Part shown: piece by piece, positions 12,363 to 22,723 of the stretch
Numbering within the stretch: position 1 is the first letter of the stretch
Layout of the letters: every line of letters begins with the position of its first letter
Assembly: GCA_016946835.1 (NCBI GenBank)
Contig: JACVTC010000009.1
Span: 845,001-877,500, forward strand
DNA: 32,500 nucleotides
Direction of reading: 5' to 3'
Source: Neocallimastix lanati (nom. inval.)
Lineage: Eukaryota; Neocallimastigomycota; Neocallimastigomycetes; Neocallimastigales; Neocallimastigaceae
Position numbers and translations under genes: made by a program
Notes under the pieces: generated by a model
The model's input: only the letters and a program-made list of their open reading frames with translations
Database searches by the model: none
Told to the model about the DNA's origin: nothing

Positions 12363-12447
12363 GAGTGCTCATTACTACTGAATCTTTACCACTAGCTCCA
12401 ATTGAGAAACGCATAAATAATGATTGATTTCCAGTGAAAATATAAAA
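12363..12447 (-). pseudogene. CE4 deacetylase relic 3, short inverted fragment
   Basis: Read on the minus strand, this segment contains ATTTATGCGTTTCTCAATTG, GAGCTAGTGGTAAAGATTCA and GTAGTAATGAGCACTC. It follows base by base the 9392-9470 part of the CE4 pseudogene (TTCATGCGTTTTCCAACTGG, AGCTGGAGGTAGAGATCCAG, TAGTAATGAATACTC). I judge roughly three quarters of positions identical by eye. It is the third CE4 remnant in 4 kb and the only one in opposite orientation. Confidence 0.7.
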
Positions 12448-12554
12448 AAAATTATTATAATTATTATATCTAATAAAGTTCATAATTCATTATTTGTGAA
12501 TTGTAATTTGGTATTTAATATTTACACTGTTGAAATTATAATTTTATATTTAAT

Positions 12555-12868
12555 AAAGTTGTAATCTATTTAATATTTTTTAAAAATAATTTCAAAAAAT
12601 TTTAAATATTTATCTATATTATTGTAAAATAAAATTTTTATTTTAAAAATCTTTTATATATATATTATTATTTTAAAAAAATTTACTACATTAAAAAATG
12701 TAGTAAATTTTTTTTAAAATAAAAAGTTGTAATCTATTTAATATTTTTTAAAAATAATTTCAAAAAATTTTAAATATTTATCTATATTATTGTAAAATAA
12801 AATTTTTATTTCAAAAATCTTTTATATATATATTATTATTTTAAAAAAAATTTACTACATTAAAAAAT
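12555..12868. repeat. Tandem 145-bp duplication, period 168, with a hairpin between copies
   Basis: Copy 1 is 12555-12699 and copy 2 is 12723-12868; they start AAAGTTGTAATCTATTTAAT and are nearly identical. Between them, AAAAAAATTTACTACA (12675-12690) and TGTAGTAAATTTTTTT (12699-12714) form a perfect 16-bp stem with an 8-base loop. Copy 2 keeps only the left arm. Confidence 0.88.
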
Positions 12869-12965
12869 CTTTGTGTATAAGAAAGATCTGTTTTATATCA
12901 ATTACAATTTTTTAATCAAATTTATTTAAAGTGGAAAAATGTACAACAAACTTTATTAGGTGTTC

Positions 12966-13716
12966 TAATTAGTTTTTAGTTTCTCAAACTTTCTGTTTAC
13001 CACGTTGAGGATTTGATTGGTGGGGTAGTAATAACAATAACAACAACAACAATAACAGTTGGGGATGAGATTGGGGTTGGAATAATTGGAGTTGGGACTG
13101 GGGATGGAACCAACCATCTACTCCCTCAGTTCCATCTACTCCATCCATTCCATCAACTCCAGCCATTGATTGTTCTAAATCAGAATTCCAATGGCTCCCA
13201 GAATGCAAACCAGATTGTTCAAAACCAGAAAACAAAGAACTTCCAGAATGTAAACCAGATTGTTCAAAACCAGAAAACAAAGAACTTCCAGAATGTAAAC
13301 CAGATTGTAATAAACCAGAAAATAAAGAACTTCAAGAATGTAAACCAGATTGTTCAAAACCAGAAAACAAAGAACTTCCAGAATGCGAAACCGAAGAAAC
13401 CCCAATAACTCCAGAAACTCCAGTTACTCCAGAAACTCTAATTACTCCAGAAACTCCAGAAGATGAAAATACTTTACCAAATTGTGATTTAGAAGAAAAT
13501 AAGGATCTTGATGAATGTAAGAATGATAGTGATATTGAAGTTGAAAATGATGAGGATGGAGCTGCTGTTGCTGATAATGATGAAAATAATGAAAGTGATA
13601 TTGAAGCTGAAGAAGAAGAAGATCTTGAAGAAGCTAAAGAAATTCTTTATGAAGCAAAGGGACTTCTTAAACAAATGAAAAATGAACATAAGAAGAAGTT
13701 ACACAAAATTTACTAA
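12966..13716 (+). pseudogene. Trp-rich / Cys-repeat / acidic ORF, 5' end missing or broken
   Basis: No family recognised. The frame is open from 13069 to TAA at 13714-13716 (215 codons) but has no suitable ATG. The same frame continues upstream as GFDWWGSN, an Asn run and SWG, interrupted by TGA at 13006-13008 and 13066-13068; the second falls where a Trp would fit the pattern (DWGWNNWSWDWGWN follows). Next come Pro/Ser/Thr repeats (PSTPSVPSTPSIPSTP), four 15-residue repeats ECKPDCSKPENKELP (13201-13380), TPETP repeats, an Asp/Glu-rich stretch and a Lys-rich helical tail EAKEILYEAKGLLKQMKNEH. The layout looks extracellular up to the acidic part, but no signal peptide was found. It may be a pseudogene or the last exon of a gene whose first exon I cannot place. 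Other frames across the repeats stay open by composition only. Confidence 0.55.
13201..13380 (+). repeat. Four 45-bp coding repeats (ECKPDCSKPENKELP)
   Basis: Units start at 13201, 13246, 13291 and 13336. Units 2 and 4 are identical, unit 1 differs at one base, and unit 3 changes Ser-Lys to Asn-Lys and the final Pro to Gln. Each carries two Cys four residues apart. Length is an exact multiple of three, so expansion keeps the frame. Confidence 0.93.
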
Positions 13717-13942
13717 ATTTTTTCTATTTTTAATGTAAATTAGTTTTAAAATATAGATAAACATTTATTATAATGAAAATTGATCTTGAAGAAGCTAAAG
13801 AAATTCTTTATGAAGCAAAGGGACTTCTTAAACAAATGAAAAATGAACATAAGAAGAAGTTACACAAAATTTACTAAATTTTTTCTATTTTTAATGTAAA
13901 TTAGTTTTAAAATATAGATAAACATTTATTATAATGAAAATT
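13621..13942 (+). repeat. Perfect 161-bp tandem duplication of a gene 3' end
   Basis: 13621-13781 and 13782-13942 read identically. Each unit carries the last 31 codons, the TAA stop and 65 bases of 3' flank of the Cys-repeat ORF. Copy 2 therefore sits after the stop as an orphan C-terminal fragment. Perfect identity in such mutable DNA means a very recent event or an assembly duplicate. Confidence 0.92.
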
Positions 13943-15480
13943 GATTTTGTAATTTTTATTATAAAAATTTATTATACCATATAATAAAATATTATTTAAA
14001 AAATAAAATATAAAAAAAAAAAATTAAAAAATTAATTAAATTACAAAAAAGATATTTTTTAATTTTGTGTTATTTTCATTTAATATCATTAATTACTTAA
14101 TTATATAATTGAAAGTACATTTTATATTTTATATTGAAAATATATATTTATTAATTTCAAATATTTTACTAATCCTTTATTGTACAGAATATTTAATTAA
14201 CTAATTTTAAAATTTAATTTTTTTTGTACTTTTTATGTGAATTTAAAAATAAAAAGCATTAGCATATTAATTTGCTTTTTTTAATATATGATAACAAAAA
14301 AAATGGTATAAATGTATTTTCAAATTTATATGTAATATTATCATATTACATATTTAAATTTGAATTTTGGAAATGTTTTTAAAATATGACATTTAAATAA
14401 CTCTTTCAATAAAAACATAAAATAATATATGTTATTTTATTTTATATAATATGATCAAAAAAAACTACATTAACAAAAGTTAACATATAATTAATTACGT
14501 TTTTTTTTTTGATATTAACAACTTTTTATTAAAAATAAATTTCTATGAAAAAAGAAAAAAAAAATTATTTCACCAATTCATTTAATCTTATTAATTATAA
14601 AATTAATTTATTTTAATTTGTTATTAATATGTAATTAAAATTTAAATAGATTACACAATACTTTAGTAGTTTAATGGATTATTTTTAAATATTTATTTAT
14701 ATTTATTTACTGTGTTAATATATCAATTTTTATAATTTTTAGGTTTTTTATTTAAATTAATCTTGTATTATTGATATATTTATATTTTTATTTATCATAA
14801 TTTTTGAATGGATAATAAATAGTACAAAGATTCAAATGGTTAATTTATATATTTATTTACTATGTTAATATACTATTTTATATATTTTTTTAAGTTTTGA
14901 TATATTTTTATTATAAAATTTTGAAAAGGATTAATTTATTATTCTAACAAACATCTTTATAAGTAAGAGAACCATTATCTAACCAACCATATTTAGTTAA
15001 ACAACCGAATTTATTTTAATTTTATAATAAATAATGATGAATATTTATAAAATAATACAATATCCTAGATATAGTTCTTAATTAAAATAACTATTATAAG
15101 AGTTTAATAATAGATAATATTAATATTAATATTAGTGTTAATATTATATCATGCAAATATAACTATCACTATATAATATATTAAATATTAGATCAAGTTA
15201 AGAATAGATAAATAAATAGAATAGTATGAATAGTATTATATAATTAAACTATTACTATATAATATTATTTTTTAAAACTATATACTATATGCATATATAG
15301 TAGTAAGTTACTATATTAGTATTAGCATTAGTAATACTAGTATATATAGTATTTATATATGTTATATATTTATATTATCTATATTATATACTTATGCTAT
15401 TTATTATTAGTTTAATATACAGTAATCATAATATTAGCTATATTTAGCATATATATTGCATAAACATAGCTATTTTAACA
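13943..15480. other. AT-rich spacer with foldbacks
   Basis: No gene seen in 1.5 kb. Two foldbacks stand out: AAAAAGCA...TGCTTTTT (about 14259-14281), and a long near-palindrome in which TTCAAATTTATATGTAATA (14319-14337) faces TATTACATATTTAAATTTGAA (14344-14364). A possible protein relic on the minus strand (14944-15012) is treated as a finding. Confidence 0.6.
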
Positions 15481-15934
15481 GAATGTGGTGCATTTCGCCA
15501 ATTTTTAAAATACAAATTTTCAATACGCCATTTATTTTTAATGGGCATGTAAAATTTTTTGTTAACGCCATAAAAAATTTTAATAAAATTATATGTAAAA
15601 AAAATAAATGTATAAATAAATAAATAAATGAATGTGGTCCAAAACGCCAATTTTTTTTTTTTGAAATTTTAACATTTAAATAAAAGAATTATTATTAATA
15701 ACATTTAAATAAAAGAATTATTATTATTAACATTTAAATAAAAGAATTATTATTAATAACATTTATATTTTTATTAACATCTAACCATTACATGATTTAT
15801 TTAATTATTCACTTAATAATTAATATAAAAATTGAAGCAACAAAATAATACAATAAAATAATATTATGTAACGTAATATAGCTATAGCCACATATTTATA
15901 TACATCACGTGAAAAATTGGCGTAATGCAACCTC
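15481..15934. mobile_element. MITE-like inverted-repeat element, copy 2
   Basis: Its left 150 bases match 7622-7770 apart from a few indels, and the right end (AAAAATTGGCGTAATGCAAC, then CTC) matches copy 1. At 15630 the left-terminus motif recurs (GAATGTGGTCCAAAACGCCA), suggesting a nested or rearranged insertion. It is followed by three exact-length 29-bp units (15671, 15700, 15729; AACATTTAAATAAAAGAATT and so on). It ends about 160 bases upstream of the UXT start codon, so it may sit in that promoter. Confidence 0.72.
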
Positions 15935-16097
15935 TCCGATATTTGGATAATAATTTTAATTATTTGTAAAATATATGTATATATCACATAGATATATATA
16001 TTTTTTTATAACAAAAAGAAATAATAAATTAAATTGAAATTTCAACTTTTTTTTATATAGTTTTTGAAATTTTTTAAATATAAAATATTTTTTAAAT

Positions 16098-16249
16098 ATG
16101 AGTAAAGACATTGAAACACAAATTTTAAAATATGAAAAGTTTGTTAATGATACATTAAAACCAAAATTAAAAAATGAATTAGATTTAAGAGATAAAATTT
16201 ATGATGAAATTTCCGAATAGTAAGTATATAAAATAAAATTATGAATTTA

Positions 16250-16283
<34 letters not shown>

Positions 16284-16558
16284 ATTAATTTATTTACATT
16301 TTTTTTATTTTTTTTATTTTATTTTTTCTTATATATATATATATCCTTAAAATTATTACTTCATATATTAATTATTACAAAGTTCAAAACTTAATACTAA
16401 GATTGAATTTATAAAAGAAAATAATTTAAAAAAATTGAGAACGAAAGTGGATCTGGGTTCAAATTTTTATGTCAATGCTGAAATGTAATTAAAGTTAAAA
16501 AAAAAAAAAAAAAACATATTAAAGATAAAAATAAAAATCGAAATAATTACATGATTTA

Positions 16559-16630
<72 letters not shown>

Positions 16631-17168
16631 TTATTATATATTCACTTTTTAATAAACATAATTCTATTTTATATCAATATATATATATATATATATATTT
16701 TTTAAAAAAAAAGTGATGATACAGAATATATTTTTATGAATATTGGATATGGCTTTCATGCTCAATTAAAATTAGACGAAGCACAACAATACATTGAAAA
16801 GAAAACTACATTATTAGAAAAGTAAATTAATAATTTATTTTTATTAATAATATCAATCTTAAAATCTTTATAATGAAAATATTTTAAATAATTTATGATA
16901 TATATATGTATATATATATATATATTTTTTTTTAAAATAAATTTTAGGAAAGCAGAGAAACATTCAGAAGAAATTGCGAAAATAAAATCACATATTAAAT
17001 TGGTAATTTAATATAACTTTCTTTTTTTTTTTTTTTTTAAACTTATAATATTTCATTATTTTAATTTTAATTTTGTTTGTTAATTCATTGATTTAATATA
17101 TATATGTATTATAGGTTTTGGAAACTATTCAACAAATTCTTGATTTAAATTCACAAGAAGAACAATAA
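16098..17168 (+). CDS. UXT: UXT-like prefoldin alpha-class subunit, five exons
   Basis: In animals UXT pairs with URI and other prefoldin-like proteins in the R2TP/PAQosome co-chaperone and has roles in transcription. Exons: 16098-16219, 16383-16484, 16714-16821, 16948-17002, 17115-17168; GT-AG introns of 112-229 bases; 146 aa (human 157). Blocks follow human UXT in order: ILKYEKFVNDTLKPKL and LDLRDKIYDEISEY (human VLRYETFISDVL, LDHRDKVYEQLAKY); TKVDLGSNFYVNAEIDDTEY (human MQVDLGCNFFVDTVVPDTS); IFMNIGYGFHAQLKLDEAQQ (human IFVALGYGFFLELTLAEAL); IKSHIKLVLETIQQI (human IKAHIHMLLEGLREL). The design is the usual coiled coil, beta hairpins, coiled coil. The start is the first ATG and matches the family length. 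Intron 2 contains 65 consecutive T. A general prefoldin subunit 5 is the main alternative, but the DLG and GYGF motifs favour UXT. Confidence 0.9.
16563..16627 (+). repeat. 65-base poly-T run in UXT intron 2
   Basis: An uninterrupted T run, the longest homopolymer in the window. It lies 86 bases before the intron's AG at 16712-16713, upstream of a TA repeat. Confidence 0.95.
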
Positions 17169-17783
17169 TTTATAGGTTGACAGGCTGATTTTGATAAAAA
17201 TTAAATAGCGATAATACATAGAACATCATTAATAATAGAAAATTTTATCTAAATCTTTATCTATTTAAACCTACTCCAATTATGTCATGAAAATTTTCAT
17301 CATGTAGTAATTATATATATATATATATAAACAATTATATTTAATTTTTATTTATTTTATATTTTTGATAATTCATTAAAGAATCATACCCCCATAATAA
17401 ATTGAAATATATATAACTATTTATTAACATAAAAATTATTGTGATTTTTAAAATTATATTTAAAATTTATTTTATAAATATAATTTGTATTATCTATATA
17501 TATATAATTAATATTTTATTAAACAAAAATATTATTAATATTAATATTTATTATACTCTTTATTATTTAAATAGACACATTTTAGAGATTATTAAAAAAA
17601 AAAATTATTGTATATTTTTAATGATAATAATATTATAATAAAAAAAATTATAAAATATAATAAAAAAAAATTAAATAATATTATTTAGTATTTATGTTTT
17701 TTTTTTAAATATTAAAATTTAATAATTTAATAATTGATAATTATATTTGATATTTATTATATTATACATAAAAGTTTAGTTAA

Positions 17784-17838
<55 letters not shown>

Positions 17839-18863
17839 ATATAGTTTTCTTCACTATTATTTATTGTATATATATATATATATTAAATTTAAAGTATTTT
17901 GATAATTATTCATATTATTATTTAATAATAATAATAGTAATAATAATATTTAAAAAATAACATTTTTTAGTTTAAAAAAATTCTTAATCATAATTATGCT
18001 GTTTTATTGTATAATATATATTAGTTTCAATATAAAAACAATTTATATAATAGTAATTATGTTTCTTATTTTTATTTTTATTTTTATTTTTATTTTTTAA
18101 TTCTATTTTATTTTTATATTTAATTTTTTTTATTTTTTATTTTTATTTTTTTTAAACTGAAATAAATCTAATATTTAATAAATAATATTCACACTATATT
18201 TTACTATATTTCTTGATTAATATATTTATCTTTGTAGATTTAATTAAATTTATTAGAATAAAAATGAAAATAAATTTTAATCACTGATTTATTTTTCCAT
18301 TGTATAAAAAATAAGTTTTTTTTTTATTATTTTTATTTTATTTATTTGTTTTATTTAATAAATCATAATAAATCAAGTAAATTTAATGTATATAATAATA
18401 ATTAGGTAATATGATTCATATCATTTCTTTTTTAAATTTTTTTTTTTTTTTTTTATTATTTTATTTTTTTATTTTTATTTTATTTTATTTTTTTTTAGTT
18501 TAATAAATCAAGAATAAAGAATAAAAGTAAAAAAAAAAACTATAACAATTATTTTGATAATATAGAAATATTTATTATAAATATTTTAATTATTAACATA
18601 TATTTATATAATTATATATATTTATAATTATAATTTTTAAATATATATTTACTATTTGCTGTGAAATATAAGAAAAAAAATAACAAAAAAAAAGATAATA
18701 TTTTTATAATTAACATTAAAAATATATATTATTTAGTAAAGTGAATTATATTTCATAAATATTCCAAAAATTTATTATAAAAATATATTTTCCCATATTT
18801 AAACACGTGCTTTAATAAAGATAACATGAAACAAATAGATTACATTGAAATGATTTTTTATTA

Positions 18864-18911
18864 CTATTGGCTAAAATAGTATTAAAGAATAATATTGTTT
18901 TTAGCCAATAG
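18864..18911. repeat. Inverted repeat CTATTGGCTAAAA
   Basis: CTATTGGCTAAAA (18864-18876) and TTTTAGCCAATAG (18899-18911) are perfectly complementary around 22 bases, and the flanks pair partly. Each arm contains an ATTGG/CCAAT pentamer, the CCAAT-factor core, but this is probably part of a foldback element. Confidence 0.7.
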
Positions 18912-19168
18912 TGTTTATTAAAAAAAAGAAGTAATTTATTTTAGTATTATTAATATAAAGTTTAACAAAAGTTAAATGAAAAAACAATATATATACAATA
19001 GATTATGAATAATATTAAAAATATATAATGAAGGTTAATATTATTATGTATAACTAAGTTGAATAATAATATGTTAATTAATTACTGGAATATAATGTCA
19101 GCATTTATAATAAATAATTTGATATAAAAAAACTATTATAGGGAATTGAAATATTATAAAAAATATTA

Positions 19169-19170
<2 letters not shown>

Positions 19171-19200
<30 letters not shown>

Positions 19201-19280
19201 TTAAATAATAATAAATAATAATAATAATAATAAATAATTGAATAATAATAATAATAAATAATAATAATTAATAAATATTA

Positions 19281-19315
<35 letters not shown>

Positions 19316-19413
19316 TTAAATAATAATAAATAATAATAATAATAATAATAATAAATATTAAATAATAATAATAATAAATAATTAATAATAATAAATAATA
19401 ATAATAATAATAA
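19171..19413. repeat. (TAA)n microsatellite with ATATTAAAT interruptions
   Basis: About 240 bases of AAT/TAA triplets broken by regular AAATATTAAAT segments. Non-coding. Confidence 0.88.
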
Positions 19414-20108
19414 ATTTTTTTTTAAATCAAATCCAAAATAAATCCTTATAAAAAATTATTCTTTTATGGTAATTTTATTATTAATTAAAGTTTATTAGCT
19501 AATTAATATATCATTTTTAGTTATATTAAAATCTCAAAAAAAAAAATATTTTTTAAATAATTTATATGGTATAGAACTTTAATTATATTTTTTTATTAGT
19601 AATTTATTAAATTAATAAAATAGTTTTAAATATTAATAATAATTAGGAGATCCAAGATACAGTAAAAGTAAAATATAATTTTTAAATATGAAAATAATAA
19701 AATAAAAAAATATTTTATTATTATTTATAAAAAAAACAATATATAGTAATTTTTCTTTTTGTCTTTTTTTTATTTTTTTTAATACTTATTTATTTTTTAA
19801 TACTTATTTATTGTATCTTTTTAAATAAAGTTAAAAAAAAAAAATAAAAGAAAATATTATTATCATTTCAAAGTATATCTTTTATTTATTTATTTATTAT
19901 TATCATTATTATCTTTAATAAATTACATAAAAAAAATTGTTAAATATAAAGAATATTATAAGTAGAATATTTTTAAATTGTTAATTAAAAATAATATTTT
20001 TTTTTTTAAAAAAAGAAGAAAAAGGGAAATATCAATAAATAGATTAAAAAAAAAAAAAAAAAAGGAAAATAATAGATTACTATTATTAGTAATTTAATCT
20101 TATTAAAA

Positions 20109-20304
20109 ATGGTAAAAATTTTTGAGCCCGACTATAAACATTATAAAATTCCACATGAATATCTTACGTATAAAAATTGGAAGGAAGACCCAAATTACTT
20201 GTTTGATGATAGTGACGAAATTATATTAAAACGAGCTGAAAAGGATTTTATATTATGGAAAAATCATATTAATGGTAATTCATTTAAATTAATAGTCCTA
20301 ATTA

Positions 20305-20338
<34 letters not shown>

Positions 20339-22723
20339 TTTATTTATTATTTTTATTTATTATTTTTATTTATTATTTTTATTTATTATTTTTATTTTTT
20401 ATTTTTATTTTTATTTATTTTTTTTTTTTTTTTTGAAAAAATTAAATATATTTTTATATAATTACAAATTCTAAATTTAATAATGATGATATTTTAATAT
20501 ATATCTTTATATTTTTTTTTATTTTATTTTTTAATTTCTTAACTTAAAATTTATATATAATTTTAATTTTATAAATATGACGTATGGTGTGTATAGAATT
20601 AGCATTTTATAATATTTTTAAGTGGAGTGACAAAAAAAGAATAATTCCGTATCAGTATTCGATTTTTAAGAAAGTTAGTCTTGATTTATGGGATAGAATT
20701 TTAAGCAATTTAGCTTTCGAGGATATTAAACGTTTTAGTTTAACTAGTCATTATGCAAATGAAATTGTTCATTTATATTGTAGACAAAAATATCAAAGAA
20801 TAATTTATTCTAAAAGACCTGCTATACTTTATAATATTTCTAAAGCAAATCTAGTTCATTCTTCTTATCACACCGGTTTAAATTTAAATAGTATCAAGAG
20901 TACGGAGTTTGATATATTCGAAATTTTTCAATCATGCCTAAACAACAACAGTATTTACTATATTGATTTATTTGAAAAATTTTCTTGTAAAAAAAATTTA
21001 AGTACCTCGTTTTCAAACTTGCTGATGAATAATTATCAACATCGTTCATCGGATAATGTCCAATATTTAAATAAAAGTACATATCCAAACTTTTATCAAA
21101 CTAATCAGTTTTCAAAATTTTATGGTGATATCTTAAAGGAATCCATACATGAATTACTTGCCTTCTATAATAATGATGATGATCGTAACAATATATATAA
21201 TAGCATTCACTTTTTAATTAATTTGTCAAAGGATGAAGGGGCAAAGGATAATGTTCATATGAATTTTAATATCACAGAAAATATTCTCACTATGGAAATT
21301 GAAAAGGAAGATGAAATCAATCCTGAAATGATAGAAATGCCTCTTCCAAATTCGGAAGATATTGTTATTCCAAAGATTTTTAGAACCTTTAATCTCTTAA
21401 TTCAAAATAGTTGTCCATTTGTTAATGAAGGGTTTATTTATCAAATGTTTATTCCCTCTCAATTTTGTCCAACCTCTGATATTTCTTTTCATGCTCTTCA
21501 TGACGAAAACTATTTCAAATTAATTTTACAATGTCATATTGCTAAAGTTATCAATGAAATAAGAAAAACTCATTCAAAATCAGAAGTATCAGAAATTAAT
21601 AATAAAAATAATAATGATGAAAATAATAATAATGAAAATAATAATGATGGAAATGATAATAATGAAAATGATAATAATGAAAATGTTAATAATGAAAATA
21701 ATAATAATAATGAAAATGATAATAATGAAAATAATAATAATAATGAAAATGATAATAATGAAAATGATAATAATAATGAAAATGATAATAATGAAAATGA
21801 TAATAATGAAAATGATAATAATAATGAAAATGATAATAATAATGAAAATGATAATAATGAAAATGATAATAATAATGAAAATGATAATAATAATGAAAAT
21901 GATAATAATGAAAATGATAATAATAATGAAAATGATAATAATGAAAATAATAATAATAATGAAAATAATAATAATGAAATTAATAATGATGAAAATAATT
22001 CTAATAATACGTATGAAAATATAAAATGGCCATTAAATCTTTATTATGTTGATCCTGAAGAAATTCAAGAAGTGAAATACAAGAAAGAAGCAATTAACTG
22101 GTTTGAATGGCTGCCATTTATGGGTATTCATGAACAGAGAGAAAGAGAACATCAGAATGTCGTTAATCGTAATGAAAATCAAGAAAATCAAGAAAATCAA
22201 GATAATAACGAAAATCCAGATCAAGAAATGCCTAATCCAAATCAAGCCATGGGACAACAATTGAATTTAAATGGGAATGATGCTTTTAATATGGCAGCAA
22301 TTAATGCTATTCGTGAAGAAGATTTAGAACGTGAAAGAGAAATAGCAAGAACCACTAGAAATAGTGTTCTTTACATAAATATCAATTGTAAATCAAGATT
22401 TTTCGGCTCCATTGGTCATTTATATAAGGGGCGTTTTGAGATTCTTACCCATTCAATTTCTGAGTTCATAAAAACTCGTGCCTTATGGAATTTCATGAGA
22501 TGCTGTGGTGGTAAACATGAAATGCTTCGTAACTATTTATGGCCTATGTTAGCTGAAAAGGAAGGTTGTTTATACGGTTTTAGAAGAAGAGAAGTTCTTA
22601 GTGGTGCTTGTCGTGGTTCACTTGATGATTTAGCTTTTAGTATCACTAACATTAGTTATACTAGTTTTATTGAATTCTATCGAATGTTATTTGATTTAAA
22701 ATCATTAGATTATGAAATTTTAG

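Larger units (their letters stand above)
17169..20108. other. Long AT-rich spacer
   Basis: 2.9 kb between UXT and the F-box gene, with no gene seen. It holds (AAAT)n at about 17786-17840, T-rich (TTTTA)n stretches around 18065-18165, a 13-bp inverted repeat at 18864-18911 and a 240-base TAA microsatellite (19171-19413). Short open frames here are Ile/Asn/Tyr/Lys-only and not credible. Confidence 0.65.

Noticed and set aside
12675-12714. The hairpin followed by T-run as a bacterial-type terminator
   Set aside because: The genes here are eukaryotic with introns, so a rho-independent terminator is not expected. It is treated as a foldback.
13013-13408. A 131-codon plus-strand frame (Gln/Asn/Lys repeats) and minus-strand frames over the Cys-repeat region
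   Set aside because: They are shadows of the 45-bp repeats, which have no stops in several frames. Only the frame with ECKPDCSKPENKELP continues into a natural acidic tail and helical end.
17441-17638. A 65-codon Ile/Tyr/Asn/Lys frame downstream of UXT
   Set aside because: Composition is identical to random AT-rich DNA, with no motif and no GC rise.
21614-22024. A Met/Ile/Lys repeat frame
   Set aside because: It is a frame-shifted reading of the Asn/Glu/Asp tract in the F-box gene.
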